A DNA stretch of 43,950 nt from Candidatus Rifleibacteriota bacterium. Its GTDB lineage: Bacteria; Muiribacteriota; Ozemobacteria; Ozemobacterales; Ozemobacteraceae. The stretch lies in the NCBI GenBank assembly GCA_012517355.1, contig JAAYVD010000022.1, positions 139,011 through 182,960 on the forward strand, in the 5' to 3' direction. Below are positions 1 to 8,469 of the stretch, one piece after another; within the stretch, counting starts at the first letter, position 1; the number at the start of each line of letters is the position of its first letter. A model generated the notes under the pieces. The model was not told where the DNA came from. It saw nothing but the letters and a program-made list of their open reading frames with translations, and ran no database searches. The position numbers and the translations under genes are program-made.

Positions 1-331
1 CTTCGATCCGGGGGTCCTCGCCCGGACCGAGGGCGGTCAGGTCGGGCTCGACCGCGGCGAAGATGGGGAACTGGATGTGGCGGCCGCCGGCGAAGTCGAT
101 GCTTTCGCGCAGGGCCAGGAACCGGAACCCCCGGGCGGTCACCCGCACCTCCTCGTACAACTCCCGCCGGGCCGCCTGTTCCAGGGGTTCCCCCGGGTCC
201 TGGCCGCCGCCGGGGAGGAGCCAGTAGCGCCGCCCCTCCTTGAGATGGCGGACGAGCACCAAGCGCCCGTCCTCCGCGCGAAGGAGGATGGTGACGCGAA
301 TGCGTACGGAAGGGTCGATCGGCTTGGTCAT
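1..331 (-). CDS. NUDIX hydrolase, C-terminus cut off by window edge
   Basis: About 110 residues are visible from an ATG at 331 running off position 1. The Nudix box is clear: a Gly-Gly-Gln-Asp-Pro-Gly-Glu start, seven residues, then RELYEEV. This gives the GX5EX7REUXEE pattern, with Arg where the box usually has its last Gly. The N-terminus (VRIRVTILLRAEDGRLVLVR) is the usual first strands of the fold. Family members hydrolyse nucleoside diphosphates linked to another group, using a metal held by the REUXEE glutamates; the substrate cannot be told from this fragment. The gene follows the CheR-type gene on the same strand after about 210 bp, so it may be the end of that transcript. The fold assignment is firm, the function open. 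Confidence 0.85.
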   Translation of the reverse strand, partial: MTKPIDPSVRIRVTILLRAEDGRLVLVRHLKEGRRYWLLPGGGQDPGEPLEQAARRELYEEVRVTARGFRFLALRESIDFAGGRHIQFPIFAAVEPDLTALGPGEDPRIE

Positions 332-541
332 GATGCCACCACATCTGTTATCGGCAGAGGTCAGGACAAGGGATAGCCCCAAAGGGTCGGTGGAGGAGGA
401 ATACCTCTCAGGATGCCCGGGACGGGCGAGCAGGAAGGGTGGGTCGGGGGAGGTCGGGAGACCCGGGGGGCGGAATCGGAGGTTTGGCACTGGAGGGCCG
501 GTATCGGATGCCCGTTTACGGATGGCCGCTGGCGGACGGGG

Positions 542-1597
542 TTACTTCAGGATGTCTTCCCGGCGGGCGGTCTTGAGGTTGGCGGCGGCGAACATCTGCT
601 CGACCCGGGCTTCGATGGCCTTCGGGATGAAAATGGCCTTGCGGGGATGGTTGGGGGCTTCCTGGACGATGTTCAGGAGCTGATAATCGAACTGGTGCTT
701 GACCAGCATGTTGAGAGCGCGCAGCAGGTCGGCGGGGGTGTTGAACCGGTACAGGACGAAGGGGCGGCCGGCTCCCGGTTTGCGGTAGATGTACTCGCCG
801 TGGACGAAGATCTTCTCGAAGGCTTTCTCCCCCTGCCAGTGGAGGGTTTCGGTGGCGCTGGTGAAGAAGGTTCCGCCGAGGGCGAGGGCTTTGTAGAACC
901 GTTCGGTGAGGGTGGCCTTGGTCTCCTCGTGGAAGTAGATCATCGTATTGCGGCAGAAGATGACATCGAACACCCGGGGGGGCCAGGGGTCGAGGAGGTT
1001 CATCTGCTCGAAGGTCACCAACGCGGCCAGGTCGGGCTTGACCTGGAAGCCCGCCCCCGCCTGGGGGAGGAAGTATTTGTGCAAGAGGGCCCGGGAGAGC
1101 AGTTTGAGCTCCTTCGCCGAATACAGGCCCTTGTTGGCCCGCTGGATGGCCTCTCCGGAAATGTCGCTGCCGAGGATGCGGACTTCCCAGTCGGAGGGGT
1201 GGGGGAGGACTTCCCGGACGGTGATGGCGATGGAATACGCCTCGGCCCCGATGGAGGAACCGGCCGACCAGATGGCCAGCGTTTTGGACCCGGTCCTGGC
1301 CCGTTGCCGCACCAGTGGCTCGAGGATCTCCTCGCGGAGGATGTCGAAATGCCGCGGGTGGCGGAAGAACCAGGTCTCGTTGGTGGTGAGGGCGTCGAGC
1401 AGTTCCCGGCGCTGGTGGGGGTTTTCCTGGATCTTGGCGATGAACTGGTTCATGTCGAGGCAGTTCATGCGGTCGATGAAGGGCAGGATCCGGTTTTCCA
1501 GGAAGGTCACCTTGGAGGCATCGAAGAACAGGCCGAACTCCCGGGAGAGGAAATCCCGGAGTTGGGCGAAGGAGTTCGGTGAGAGTCGGTTTCCCAT
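542..1597 (-). CDS. CheR-type SAM-dependent protein methyltransferase
   Basis: 351 residues. The CheR layout is recognisable: an N-terminal helical domain (about 1-75), then the SAM-binding domain with NETWFFRHPRHF, the WSAG segment, DIS, NLLDPWPP, FDVIFCRNTMIYF and a TSATETL end. CheR proteins methylate glutamates on chemoreceptors, or act in non-chemotaxis Che-like circuits. The glycine-rich SAM segment reads WSAGSSIGAEAYS, where the family usually has WSAGCSTGEEPYS, so binding may be altered. A C-terminal extension of about 70-80 residues is not typical of enteric CheR. The start at 1597 (MGNRLSPNSF) matches the beginning of the domain; a longer open frame upstream looks non-coding. No cheB or receptor gene is in the window. 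Confidence 0.85.
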   Translation of the reverse strand: MGNRLSPNSFAQLRDFLSREFGLFFDASKVTFLENRILPFIDRMNCLDMNQFIAKIQENPHQRRELLDALTTNETWFFRHPRHFDILREEILEPLVRQRARTGSKTLAIWSAGSSIGAEAYSIAITVREVLPHPSDWEVRILGSDISGEAIQRANKGLYSAKELKLLSRALLHKYFLPQAGAGFQVKPDLAALVTFEQMNLLDPWPPRVFDVIFCRNTMIYFHEETKATLTERFYKALALGGTFFTSATETLHWQGEKAFEKIFVHGEYIYRKPGAGRPFVLYRFNTPADLLRALNMLVKHQFDYQLLNIVQEAPNHPRKAIFIPKAIEARVEQMFAAANLKTARREDILK

Positions 1598-1646
1598 GGC
1601 GGTGCCAGAGAAGATCAGGAGACCGGGCGACAGGAGGGCCTTCCGG

Positions 1647-1838
1647 TCACAAGTTCCTGGTGCTGCGGGGGAAGACGCGCCCGGCAATGATCTGCCAGGT
1701 GGGACGCATCTGGTTCTCGATCTCCTTGAGACAGACCTCGCAGACCAGTCGTTCGGTATTCTGAAAGCGGCAATAGGACTGGTTTTCGAGGTCAAACGTC
1801 CGTATCTGGAGACAGAGCGGACACCGGCCTTCCTGCAT
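1647..1838 (-). CDS. small Cys-rich zinc-binding-like protein
   Basis: 63 residues. The five cysteines sit as C6xxC9, C23 and C33xxC36, a four-Cys zinc ribbon pattern plus one. The ATG at 1838 is chosen because GGAGG lies 7 nt upstream; an ATG further up at 1859 has no such site. The gene lies between the membrane protein gene and the CheR-type gene, all on the minus strand, and is probably co-transcribed with them. No specific family is recognised. A regulatory or assembly role by metal-dependent protein or nucleic acid contact is only a guess. Confidence 0.6.
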   Translation of the reverse strand: MQEGRCPLCLQIRTFDLENQSYCRFQNTERLVCEVCLKEIENQMRPTWQIIAGRVFPRSTRNL

Positions 1839-1907
1839 GCAACAGCCTCCGGGAGCCATTCTAGCATACGTCCAGGCCCCGGACAAGCCGGGGAAAAGGC
1901 CGTTGCT

Positions 1908-3551
1908 TCAGGGCCGCCGTTCGTACCAGACGCCAACCGGACAGGAGGCGGTGACCAGATACGCCGGGGACGAGGCGAACCACCGGTCGAAGGCCGACCG
2001 CGGGAAGGTCAGGGCGCCCGCGAAGGCGTAACGGGCCGTCCAGGAAGCGATGATCCGGGGGTCTTTCTGGGCCTCGACGTATTCCCGAAGACCGGCATCC
2101 TTGGCCAGTTCGCACCGGTCGTCCAGGAAGATCTGGAGATTCGGGGTGAAGAAGGTCAGGTAGCCGCCCGCCCCGAACTCGTTGAACACGGGAGTCTTCG
2201 GCGGGTGCCGGGCGGCAAAGGCCTCCAGGACCGGGCGGATCTCCTCGGGCCAGATTTCGGGATGGGGGGTGGCCCACCCCCTCCCGAAGACGGGCAGCCG
2301 CCACCCCGCTCCCTGGACGGCCAGACCGGCCAGGAGAATGATCCCGGCCAGGCCAAGCAACGGTTTCCAGGGTGAGAACAGGGAACCGGGCTGGGGAGGG
2401 TGAGGGACGAGCCGGGCGGACTGCAGGCCCTTCCCCTCGAGCCAACGCAACACGCGGGAGGAGGGGATCAGGTCGGGGAAGGTCATGGCCGCCGTGATCG
2501 CGAACAGGGGGGCGTGGCGGATCCGGGAGAAGGCCAGGACCATCCAGGCGAAGGGGACGAGCCAGCCCACCCCCAGCCGCTGCCGGTCCGCGGTCAGGAC
2601 GAGGAACACGAAGAACGCCATCAGGGGCAGGACCGCGAAGCCCTGGGGCAGGGCCAACAGGGGCATGTGCTCGATGACCAGCTTTTCCACCAGTGGGGAA
2701 GTCATGATGGTGCCCCAGGTGCGGGGCAGGTCGAGTCCGTACGGGTTGACCAGTGGGGCGAGGAAACAGACCGTGGTGACCAGGCCGAGAGAGATCACCC
2801 CCCGGCGGTCGGTGACCGGGCCGGGGCGGCCCACCAGGAGGAAGAGCACCCAGCCGCCGGCGAACAGTCCGAGGGTCATCAGGCCTCCCAGGACGGCCCC
2901 GTGGGCGTTGGCCCAGACCACGATCAGCGGGGGGAGGGCCCACAGGGCGGCCAGGGGCAGGGTTCCGCCCTCGACGGCGAGCAGCAGGCCGACCAGCAGG
3001 CCCTGGAAGAGCATGCTGACCAGCAGCGGCCGCAGCAGGAAATGGTGGGCGGTGGCGTCGAGGAGCATGCCGACGAGCAGGATGGTCAGGAGGGGATGGA
3101 GCCCCCGTTGGACCAGGCGGCCGCCCAGCCAGGCGAGGAACAGGGAGATGCCGGTGAGGGCGAAGAGCAGTTGGGTGTCAAACCCTCCCCATTTGTACAA
3201 GACAGCCATGACCACCTCGCCGAGCCACTGCTGGGCGATCCAGGGCTGCCCCTCGAACTGGAGGGTGAACCAATCCTGGCGTGGGAGTTCCCCCCGTTCG
3301 AGGATCAGGGTGCCGACCCTCGTGTGGAAATAGGTTCCGGGGTCGTTCAGCAGGCGCTGGTGCCCGCCGACCTGGAGGAAGAGGAACAACCCGAGGAAAA
3401 GGATGGTCGCGAAAAACACCGGTTTCCCGGGGCGGGGGGGCGCGGCCGGACCAGGGGAGCCCGCACCGGAAAGAAAGACGCCGGGGGGAGGAGTCGCGGC
3501 GGGTTCCTCGGGGGGAACCGCCTGATCGGGGGTGAGGGGCGGACTGGTCAA
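1908..3551 (-). CDS. polytopic membrane protein, possibly GT-C-like
   Basis: 547 residues. A Pro/Ala-rich N-terminal tail of about 45 residues is followed by roughly ten hydrophobic helices to about residue 400, then a soluble C-terminal domain ending near DDRCELAKDAGLREYVEAQ. After the first helix comes a loop with DPGTYFHTRVG and DWFTLQFEGQPW, then a QQWLGE motif. This is the large polar first loop seen in many GT-C glycosyltransferase-like membrane proteins, so sugar transfer from a lipid donor is a reasonable but unproven guess. The start is a TTG whose TTGA overlaps the stop of the PilX-like gene, suggesting coupling. A GTG at 3419, just before the first helix, is an alternative. Its place at the end of the pseudopilin run could mean it modifies those proteins. 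Confidence 0.7.
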   Translation of the reverse strand: MTSPPLTPDQAVPPEEPAATPPPGVFLSGAGSPGPAAPPRPGKPVFFATILFLGLFLFLQVGGHQRLLNDPGTYFHTRVGTLILERGELPRQDWFTLQFEGQPWIAQQWLGEVVMAVLYKWGGFDTQLLFALTGISLFLAWLGGRLVQRGLHPLLTILLVGMLLDATAHHFLLRPLLVSMLFQGLLVGLLLAVEGGTLPLAALWALPPLIVVWANAHGAVLGGLMTLGLFAGGWVLFLLVGRPGPVTDRRGVISLGLVTTVCFLAPLVNPYGLDLPRTWGTIMTSPLVEKLVIEHMPLLALPQGFAVLPLMAFFVFLVLTADRQRLGVGWLVPFAWMVLAFSRIRHAPLFAITAAMTFPDLIPSSRVLRWLEGKGLQSARLVPHPPQPGSLFSPWKPLLGLAGIILLAGLAVQGAGWRLPVFGRGWATPHPEIWPEEIRPVLEAFAARHPPKTPVFNEFGAGGYLTFFTPNLQIFLDDRCELAKDAGLREYVEAQKDPRIIASWTARYAFAGALTFPRSAFDRWFASSPAYLVTASCPVGVWYERRP

Positions 3552-5818
3552 AAGGCGGTGAACTCGTCCGGCATGGCGCGCAGGTCCTGCCAGGTCAGCA
3601 GGCGGTAGGTGGCGAAATCGATGCCGGTGTTGCCGGCCCGGGGGAGGGATTCGTCATACAGTTTGCGCCGGGTCGGTTCGCGGTAGGAGTCGCCGGTGAT
3701 GCGGACGGCATCGAACAGGTTGAGGCGGATTTCGGAGCCGTACAGGCGATGGAGCAATTCCCCTTTCTGGGAATGCTCGATGCCTATCCCGGCCGTGACA
3801 CAGGTGTTTTCCGAGCCGATCTCGTCATAGGCCTTGTTGTAGTCAGGGCCGGAGTAGAAGGTGCGGTTGCGCTTGCCGCAGGAGATGAACATGCCGTTGG
3901 TGGTCATCTCCGGGTAGAACAGGAAGTCGTCGTCCTTGTCGGGTTTGAGGTTGGTGATGCTGCCGGCGGTCGTCTGCATCTCGGCCCGCAGGGCTTTCAA
4001 CAGTTTGTAGACGCCGAAGTTGGGATCGAGTTTTTTGGTGTTGTACCGTTCCCGGTATTTCGTCCAGACCTTCTTGCACAATTCCTCGAACTTGGTGTTG
4101 TCGTATTCGGGGTTGTCCTCGTCGAAGGCGTTGGCGAAATCAGTGGCCAGGGAGGTCTGATCGGCGGGTTCGAGGGGGAAATCCGTGAAGTAGGAGGCGA
4201 TGCAGTTGCTGACGCTGGCCGGGGTGGTGGCGTCGATCTGGGCGCCGCCGTTGCCCGACACCTGCAAAACCGACATCTTGGCCGCGGTCGCGTTCTTGAG
4301 TTGGGAGGCGATCTTGTATTTCATGTAGGGGTAGAGTTCGTTTTCGAAGCAGTCGATCGGGCTGCGGTAGTCGAAGACGATCCGGTCGTGGGCGATGATC
4401 GTGGCGGGCTGGTGATGGACGAACTTGGAGGTGTCGGTGTCGTCTTTCAGGAGGGCCTTGGCGGTGTCCTTGTAGTCCTCGTTCTTGCCGGCGTTGTCCT
4501 GGTAGTTCTGGGGGAAGCCGTATCGTTGGGGGTTCTGTCCGCCGCCCCCCGTGGCATTGGGGTCGCCGGCCTGGTTGAAATCCCCGGCCACGAAGATGTC
4601 CTTGCGGCTGACGATCTTCACCTCCTTCTTGGGGTTGCCCTTGATGACCAGGGGACCGTCACTGAAGATCACCCCGTTCGTGGGGACGGTGGCATCCCCG
4701 CCATGGATCTGGTTGCCGAAATCGAGGACCTTCACCTTGCCGGGGGAGGGCCACCCGGCGGTGAGCGGGTAGTCTTCGTTGCAGGCCGAGAGCGGGATAT
4801 ACGTGCCCTGGCTCTGGGCTTCTTTCTTGTAGGCTTCGAATTCGGGAGAGATAGGCGTGAGGCTGACGTGGGCGCTCTTGTCCTTGACCCGGTCCTTGAG
4901 GACGCCGGTCGGGTCGTCGATCTCCGGGGTGGTTTCCAGCAGTTCCTTGGGATACTCGCCGAATTTCTTCCCGTCAGGGGTGGAGTAGGTGCCGTTCAAC
5001 GGGAAGGTCGAGTTCTTCTTCAGGGTGGTGTCGAGGGCGGGCAGGCCAGGCCGGGCGCGGAACTGGGCCTTGATGTCGTTGTAGAGGAAGATGCCCCCGT
5101 CGCCGCAGATGATGCTGTTCATGTCGTACAGTTCCTGGTTGGTGCCGGGGGTGCAGGGGGAATGGGAGGAATTGAGGATGCGGCCGATTTCGATGCCGAG
5201 GTGCCCGTAGAGGTGGCCGGTCGAGAACTTGTTGGCGTTGTTCATGGCGGGGGTGCCGTAGACGAGGGACAGGAAACCGCCGTCGTAGAGGAGGAACTCG
5301 CGGCCGGGGAACCGACGCTGGATGATGGATTTGACGACCCGGATGGTGTCGCCGATCTTCCCCATCGACTCGACCAGGAAGAAGGCCTTGCTCTCGTCGA
5401 TGTTCAGGGTGCGGGGGTCGTCCTGGTATGGGATGGGCCCGAGGCGGACCTTGAACTCCCCGTCGCCCAGCTTGCCGCTGTAGGTGCCCTTGGCGGCGGC
5501 GGTGAGGGAAAACCCGAAATTGGTGTCGTTCTGCAGCGATTTCGAGGTGTCTTCCGGGGTGCTCCAGGTCAGGTTGGCGTTCACCTTGTGGGTTTTGAAG
5601 CGGGAATTGTTGGCCAGTTCGGCGATGGCCATGGAAACTCCGGCTTCGGCGATGGCCAGGGCCTTGAGGTTCCGGCTTTCGGTGATGGTGTTCTGGATGC
5701 GGTAGGAGCTGAACGACCGGACCCCGGCGATGACGATCAGCAGAACGAACCCCATGCCGAGGGCGATGAGGGTGGCGGAGCCATGACGAGGGAACGGGCG
5801 GCGGGGTGACGGGTTCAT
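3548..5818 (-). CDS. very large PilX/GspK-like minor pilin protein
   Basis: 756 residues, far larger than ordinary PilX (about 170-200) or GspK (about 320). The N-terminus has a short basic leader (RRPFPRHGSA), one hydrophobic segment (TLIALGMGFVLLIVIAGV) and the motif LKALAIAEAGVSMAIAEL. That amphipathic extension is typical of PilX-type minor pilins. There is no clear prepilin peptidase site with Glu5. The rest is a long soluble, presumably exported domain. Around residues 380-420 it has a regular hydrophobic pattern (VIFSDGPLVIKGN, KIVSRKDIFVAGDF) like a beta-helix. Five or more cysteines occur in this domain, so disulfides are possible. It overlaps both neighbours by 4 nt, so the three proteins are probably made together. 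A role at the tip of a pilus or type II-like pseudopilus is inferred. Confidence 0.75.
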   Translation of the reverse strand: MNPSPRRPFPRHGSATLIALGMGFVLLIVIAGVRSFSSYRIQNTITESRNLKALAIAEAGVSMAIAELANNSRFKTHKVNANLTWSTPEDTSKSLQNDTNFGFSLTAAAKGTYSGKLGDGEFKVRLGPIPYQDDPRTLNIDESKAFFLVESMGKIGDTIRVVKSIIQRRFPGREFLLYDGGFLSLVYGTPAMNNANKFSTGHLYGHLGIEIGRILNSSHSPCTPGTNQELYDMNSIICGDGGIFLYNDIKAQFRARPGLPALDTTLKKNSTFPLNGTYSTPDGKKFGEYPKELLETTPEIDDPTGVLKDRVKDKSAHVSLTPISPEFEAYKKEAQSQGTYIPLSACNEDYPLTAGWPSPGKVKVLDFGNQIHGGDATVPTNGVIFSDGPLVIKGNPKKEVKIVSRKDIFVAGDFNQAGDPNATGGGGQNPQRYGFPQNYQDNAGKNEDYKDTAKALLKDDTDTSKFVHHQPATIIAHDRIVFDYRSPIDCFENELYPYMKYKIASQLKNATAAKMSVLQVSGNGGAQIDATTPASVSNCIASYFTDFPLEPADQTSLATDFANAFDEDNPEYDNTKFEELCKKVWTKYRERYNTKKLDPNFGVYKLLKALRAEMQTTAGSITNLKPDKDDDFLFYPEMTTNGMFISCGKRNRTFYSGPDYNKAYDEIGSENTCVTAGIGIEHSQKGELLHRLYGSEIRLNLFDAVRITGDSYREPTRRKLYDESLPRAGNTGIDFATYRLLTWQDLRAMPDEFTAF

Positions 5819-6471
5819 TCGGGGTCTCCTCCTCTTTCCTTCACCGAGGTGACGATGTCGACGGTGTATTTCTCGGAGGTCGGAGCGGCTTTGTCCTGGC
5901 GGGTCATGCGCAGGTGCAGGTACAGGTTGCCGGCCCGGGGGGCCTGGGGATTCTTCAACCGGTAGAACACGAGGTGGTCGATGTCGTTCATGACGGGGAA
6001 CTTGGTCTTGTCGGCGGACTGGGCCTGGCGGCGGTCGTTGAAGGGCAGGGCCTCACGGAACAGGACGTAGGGGCCGGTGGCGTTGTCGGGGTCGGCCTTC
6101 CCCAAGGAATAGACGATGCGGAGCTGGGTATAGTTCACCTGATCGGAGGCGAAGGTGCTGGGGTTCTTGGTGAAATCGAACTTCACCTTGGTGAACATCA
6201 GCTGGTTCTTGCCATCGAGGACGTTGAAGGTCCGGGCCTGGGCCTCGTCGTCGAAGGTGGGCGGGAGGTCCTGGTCGACGAAGTTGGCTTCGCGCAGGTC
6301 GTCGGTGATGCGGTTGACCAGGCGGAGGACCTCGTCGTTGATGACCTGGTTGGCCATCACTTCGGAGGCGCCCCGTTGGGTGCTGCGGAAGACCTGGTAC
6401 AAGGCGGTCAGGATGAGGGTGAGGAGGATCACCACCATCATGATCTCGACAATCGTGAACCGGCGTCGCAT
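5815..6471 (-). CDS. prepilin-like protein, GspJ/PilW type
   Basis: 218 residues. The ATG at 6471 has AGGAG 5 nt upstream, so it is preferred to the GTG at 6477. The N-terminus MRRRFTIVEIMMVVILL is a class III-like prepilin leader: basic residues, Phe, Glu at position +5 and a hydrophobic helix to about residue 27. The residue before the cleavage site is Arg, where prepilin peptidases normally need Gly. The rest, with VMANQVINDEVLRLVNRITDDLREA followed by a beta-rich domain, resembles GspJ/PilW minor pilins. It starts 2 nt after the stop of the previous prepilin gene and its stop overlaps the start of the PilX-like gene by 4 nt. It probably takes part in priming a pilus or pseudopilus. Confidence 0.8.
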   Translation of the reverse strand: MRRRFTIVEIMMVVILLTLILTALYQVFRSTQRGASEVMANQVINDEVLRLVNRITDDLREANFVDQDLPPTFDDEAQARTFNVLDGKNQLMFTKVKFDFTKNPSTFASDQVNYTQLRIVYSLGKADPDNATGPYVLFREALPFNDRRQAQSADKTKFPVMNDIDHLVFYRLKNPQAPRAGNLYLHLRMTRQDKAAPTSEKYTVDIVTSVKERGGDPE

Positions 6472-6473
6472 GG

Positions 6474-6998
6474 TCACTCCTGTTTCACCAGGGCGGTCGA
6501 CACGTCGAGGCGGTGCTGCCGCTGATCGCTGCCGGTGTACTCGATGGCGAACTTGATCAGGAGAAGGATCGGGGGATCGCCGGGGGAGATGGTGTTCTTC
6601 ACCGGGTCGATGCGGGCATCCTTGACCTCGTATTTGATGCGGTTGATGGTCCGTTCCTTGAGATCGTGGGTGAGGGCGTATTCGAAGGTGGTCTTCTGGA
6701 TGTCGGGCTTGCCCGCGTACTGGTCGGCCTCGAGGTAGGCAAACTTGTAGTTGCGGGCGGTCTCCAGGAGATTCTGGGCGACGAAGGCCGCCATGGTGTG
6801 GTCGCGGGTGCCGGTCACCGCCTTGGTTTCACTGAGGATGACGTTGAGCGAGGGGATCAGGACCAGGGCGAGGATGATCACGCCGATCATGATCTCGACC
6901 ATGGACATGCCTGCCACGGAGGGCCAATGCCCGCCCTGCGCCACGGATGGCGCGTGGAGGCCGGAGCGGGCGGTGGGCGGCCGCAGGGGGGAAGGCAT
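6474..6998 (-). CDS. prepilin-like protein, GspI/PilV type
   Basis: 174 residues. A leader of about 30 residues ends in AG before MSMVEIMIGVIILALVL, which fits the prepilin peptidase site G|MxxxE. The hydrophobic helix and the downstream MAAFVAQNLLETARN match PilV/GspI minor pilins. GGAG lies 7 nt before the ATG. The gene begins one base after the stop of the NamZ-like gene and is followed at once by the other two pilin-like genes. The long leader is unusual; a shorter start would remove the leader altogether. Together the three genes look like the initiation set of a type IV pilus or type II secretion system. No assembly ATPase, secretin, platform protein or major pilin is in the window. Confidence 0.8.
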   Translation of the reverse strand: MPSPLRPPTARSGLHAPSVAQGGHWPSVAGMSMVEIMIGVIILALVLIPSLNVILSETKAVTGTRDHTMAAFVAQNLLETARNYKFAYLEADQYAGKPDIQKTTFEYALTHDLKERTINRIKYEVKDARIDPVKNTISPGDPPILLLIKFAIEYTGSDQRQHRLDVSTALVKQE

Positions 6999-6999
6999 G

Positions 7000-8241
7000 T
7001 CAGTTCTCCGGGTAGATCAGGTAGGCCTGGCGGCGTTTGCGGAACTCGAGGAGCTTGGGCTGGATCTCGGCTGCGAGCTGGAAGAGGGGTGTTCCCTTCT
7101 GGACCGCCATCCGGACCTGGGGGCCCCCGAGGAGGGTGTCGAGCCCGCCGACGATGGCCGGGTTGGCCAGGGGGATCTTGTCGGGATAGAGGTCCCAGAG
7201 GGTGCGGAGGATGGCGACCCCGGTCAGGAACGGGTCGTAGACGCCGGTGTCGGTGATGACGATCTCGATGCCCGGGGTCTTCTTCTGCTGGTAGAGGCCG
7301 TAGTAGGACTTGACCGCGGTGGGCTGGAACCGGACGCCCGGCAACTTGTGGCGGTCGAGTTTCTGGGCCAGCAGTTCGCCGTCGATCCAGGGGGCGAGCA
7401 CGTAGTGGAAGGGGCGGGTGGTGCCGACCCCGGTGGAGAAGACCCCCATCTCGCCCAGGAACCCGGTCGTGGCGTAGAAGAGCGGGGTTTCGGGTTCAGG
7501 CAGGTGGTCGGAGGGGGGGGCCCAGTAATGGCCGGTCTCGCGGAAGAGCATCCGGCGGGAGTAGCCTTCCATGCCGATGACGGTGAGATTGGCCCCGACC
7601 CCGAACACCTTGTTGAAGAACAGGGCGAGTTCGCCCAGGGTCATGCCGTAGACCAGCGGGATCGGGTAGACCCCGAAGCGGCTGCGGAAATCGACTTCGA
7701 GGACGGGACCGGCCACGATCTCGCCCCCGAGCGGGTTGGGGCGGTCGAGGACGAGGATGGGGCAGCCGGCCTCCCTCGCCAGGTCGAGGAACTGGGCGAG
7801 GAGGGTCACGTAGTTGAAGAAGCGGATGCCGATGTCCTGGACATCGACCACCAGGGCGTCGGCATTGCCCAGGTCGGCTTTGCTGGGCCGCTGGAGCGGG
7901 TCGAGGATCTCGACGACCCGGGCGTTGGTCAGGGCGTCGAGCTTGTGGGTGCCGCCCTCGGCGGGCATGGTTTCCCGGAAATAGGGATCGCCGGTGAAGA
8001 TGACCTTGATGGTGGCCGCCTTGGCCAGCCGGTCGATGGTGTGGCGGAGGTCCTGGTCATGGGAGGTTGGGGCCACCAGGAGGGCGATGTTCTTGCCGCG
8101 CACCATTTCGGGATGTTCGGTGGCCAAAACGTCGATACCGAGGCGGATGCGGGGGGCGGCCCACCCTTCCCGGGCGAGGGACAGCCCCCCCAAGCCCAGG
8201 AGGAAACACAGCATGACGGCCATCTTCCTCATCCCTCTCAT
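7000..8241 (-). CDS. exported DUF1343 (NamZ-like) protein
   Basis: 413 residues with a signal peptide (MAVMLCFLLGLGGLSLA...WAA). The body is DUF1343: LGIDVL near the start, ALVVDVQDIGIRFFNYV, ILVLDRPNPLGG, YGMTLGELALFFN and TVIGMEGYSR, ending in a domain with a YLIYPEN terminus. Characterised members (NamZ) are exo-beta-N-acetylmuramidases that release MurNAc from peptidoglycan fragments. Here the segment that usually reads PEHGxRG after the first strands is VIFTGDPYFRET, so the family's key Glu-His pair appears lost. The start could be 8241, 8232 or 8223; the first is given. It heads the minus-strand run with the prepilin-like genes and may bind or trim cell wall where that structure passes. 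Confidence 0.85.
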   Translation of the reverse strand: MRGMRKMAVMLCFLLGLGGLSLAREGWAAPRIRLGIDVLATEHPEMVRGKNIALLVAPTSHDQDLRHTIDRLAKAATIKVIFTGDPYFRETMPAEGGTHKLDALTNARVVEILDPLQRPSKADLGNADALVVDVQDIGIRFFNYVTLLAQFLDLAREAGCPILVLDRPNPLGGEIVAGPVLEVDFRSRFGVYPIPLVYGMTLGELALFFNKVFGVGANLTVIGMEGYSRRMLFRETGHYWAPPSDHLPEPETPLFYATTGFLGEMGVFSTGVGTTRPFHYVLAPWIDGELLAQKLDRHKLPGVRFQPTAVKSYYGLYQQKKTPGIEIVITDTGVYDPFLTGVAILRTLWDLYPDKIPLANPAIVGGLDTLLGGPQVRMAVQKGTPLFQLAAEIQPKLLEFRKRRQAYLIYPEN

Positions 8242-8272
8242 CTTACCCCAGAAGTCAGGGCGCGGCAACCTG

Positions 8273-8281
8273 TGGTACAAT
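8273..8281 (+). promoter_or_regulatory. extended -10 element before amrB
   Basis: TG at 8273-8274, one base, then TACAAT at 8276-8281. No good -35 is seen 16-18 bp upstream. It would leave a leader of about 180 nt before the amrB start. The opposite strand also reads TATTGT here, so the direction is not certain. Confidence 0.4.
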
Positions 8282-8469
8282 ACCCAGGATCCGCGATGGG
8301 TCGGGGAAAACGAGTCAGCGACAGCCCGACGGGAGGACACGGAGGTCCGTCCCTTCGGGAGGCGCGAGGGGGCGGAAAGGCCTCCCGGGTCACAGGCGAC
8401 TGGCATCATCGCGGAGGCCGGGACAATCAAAGGGGCACTCGGGAAACCAAACCGCACGAGGAGGGGAGC

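Noticed and set aside
413-5809. Long plus-strand open frames opposite the pseudopilin operon (for example 413-1582 and 3749-5809)
   Set aside because: They are mirror images of real minus-strand genes in high-GC DNA: Gly/Glu/Val-rich, no domain, no ribosome site.
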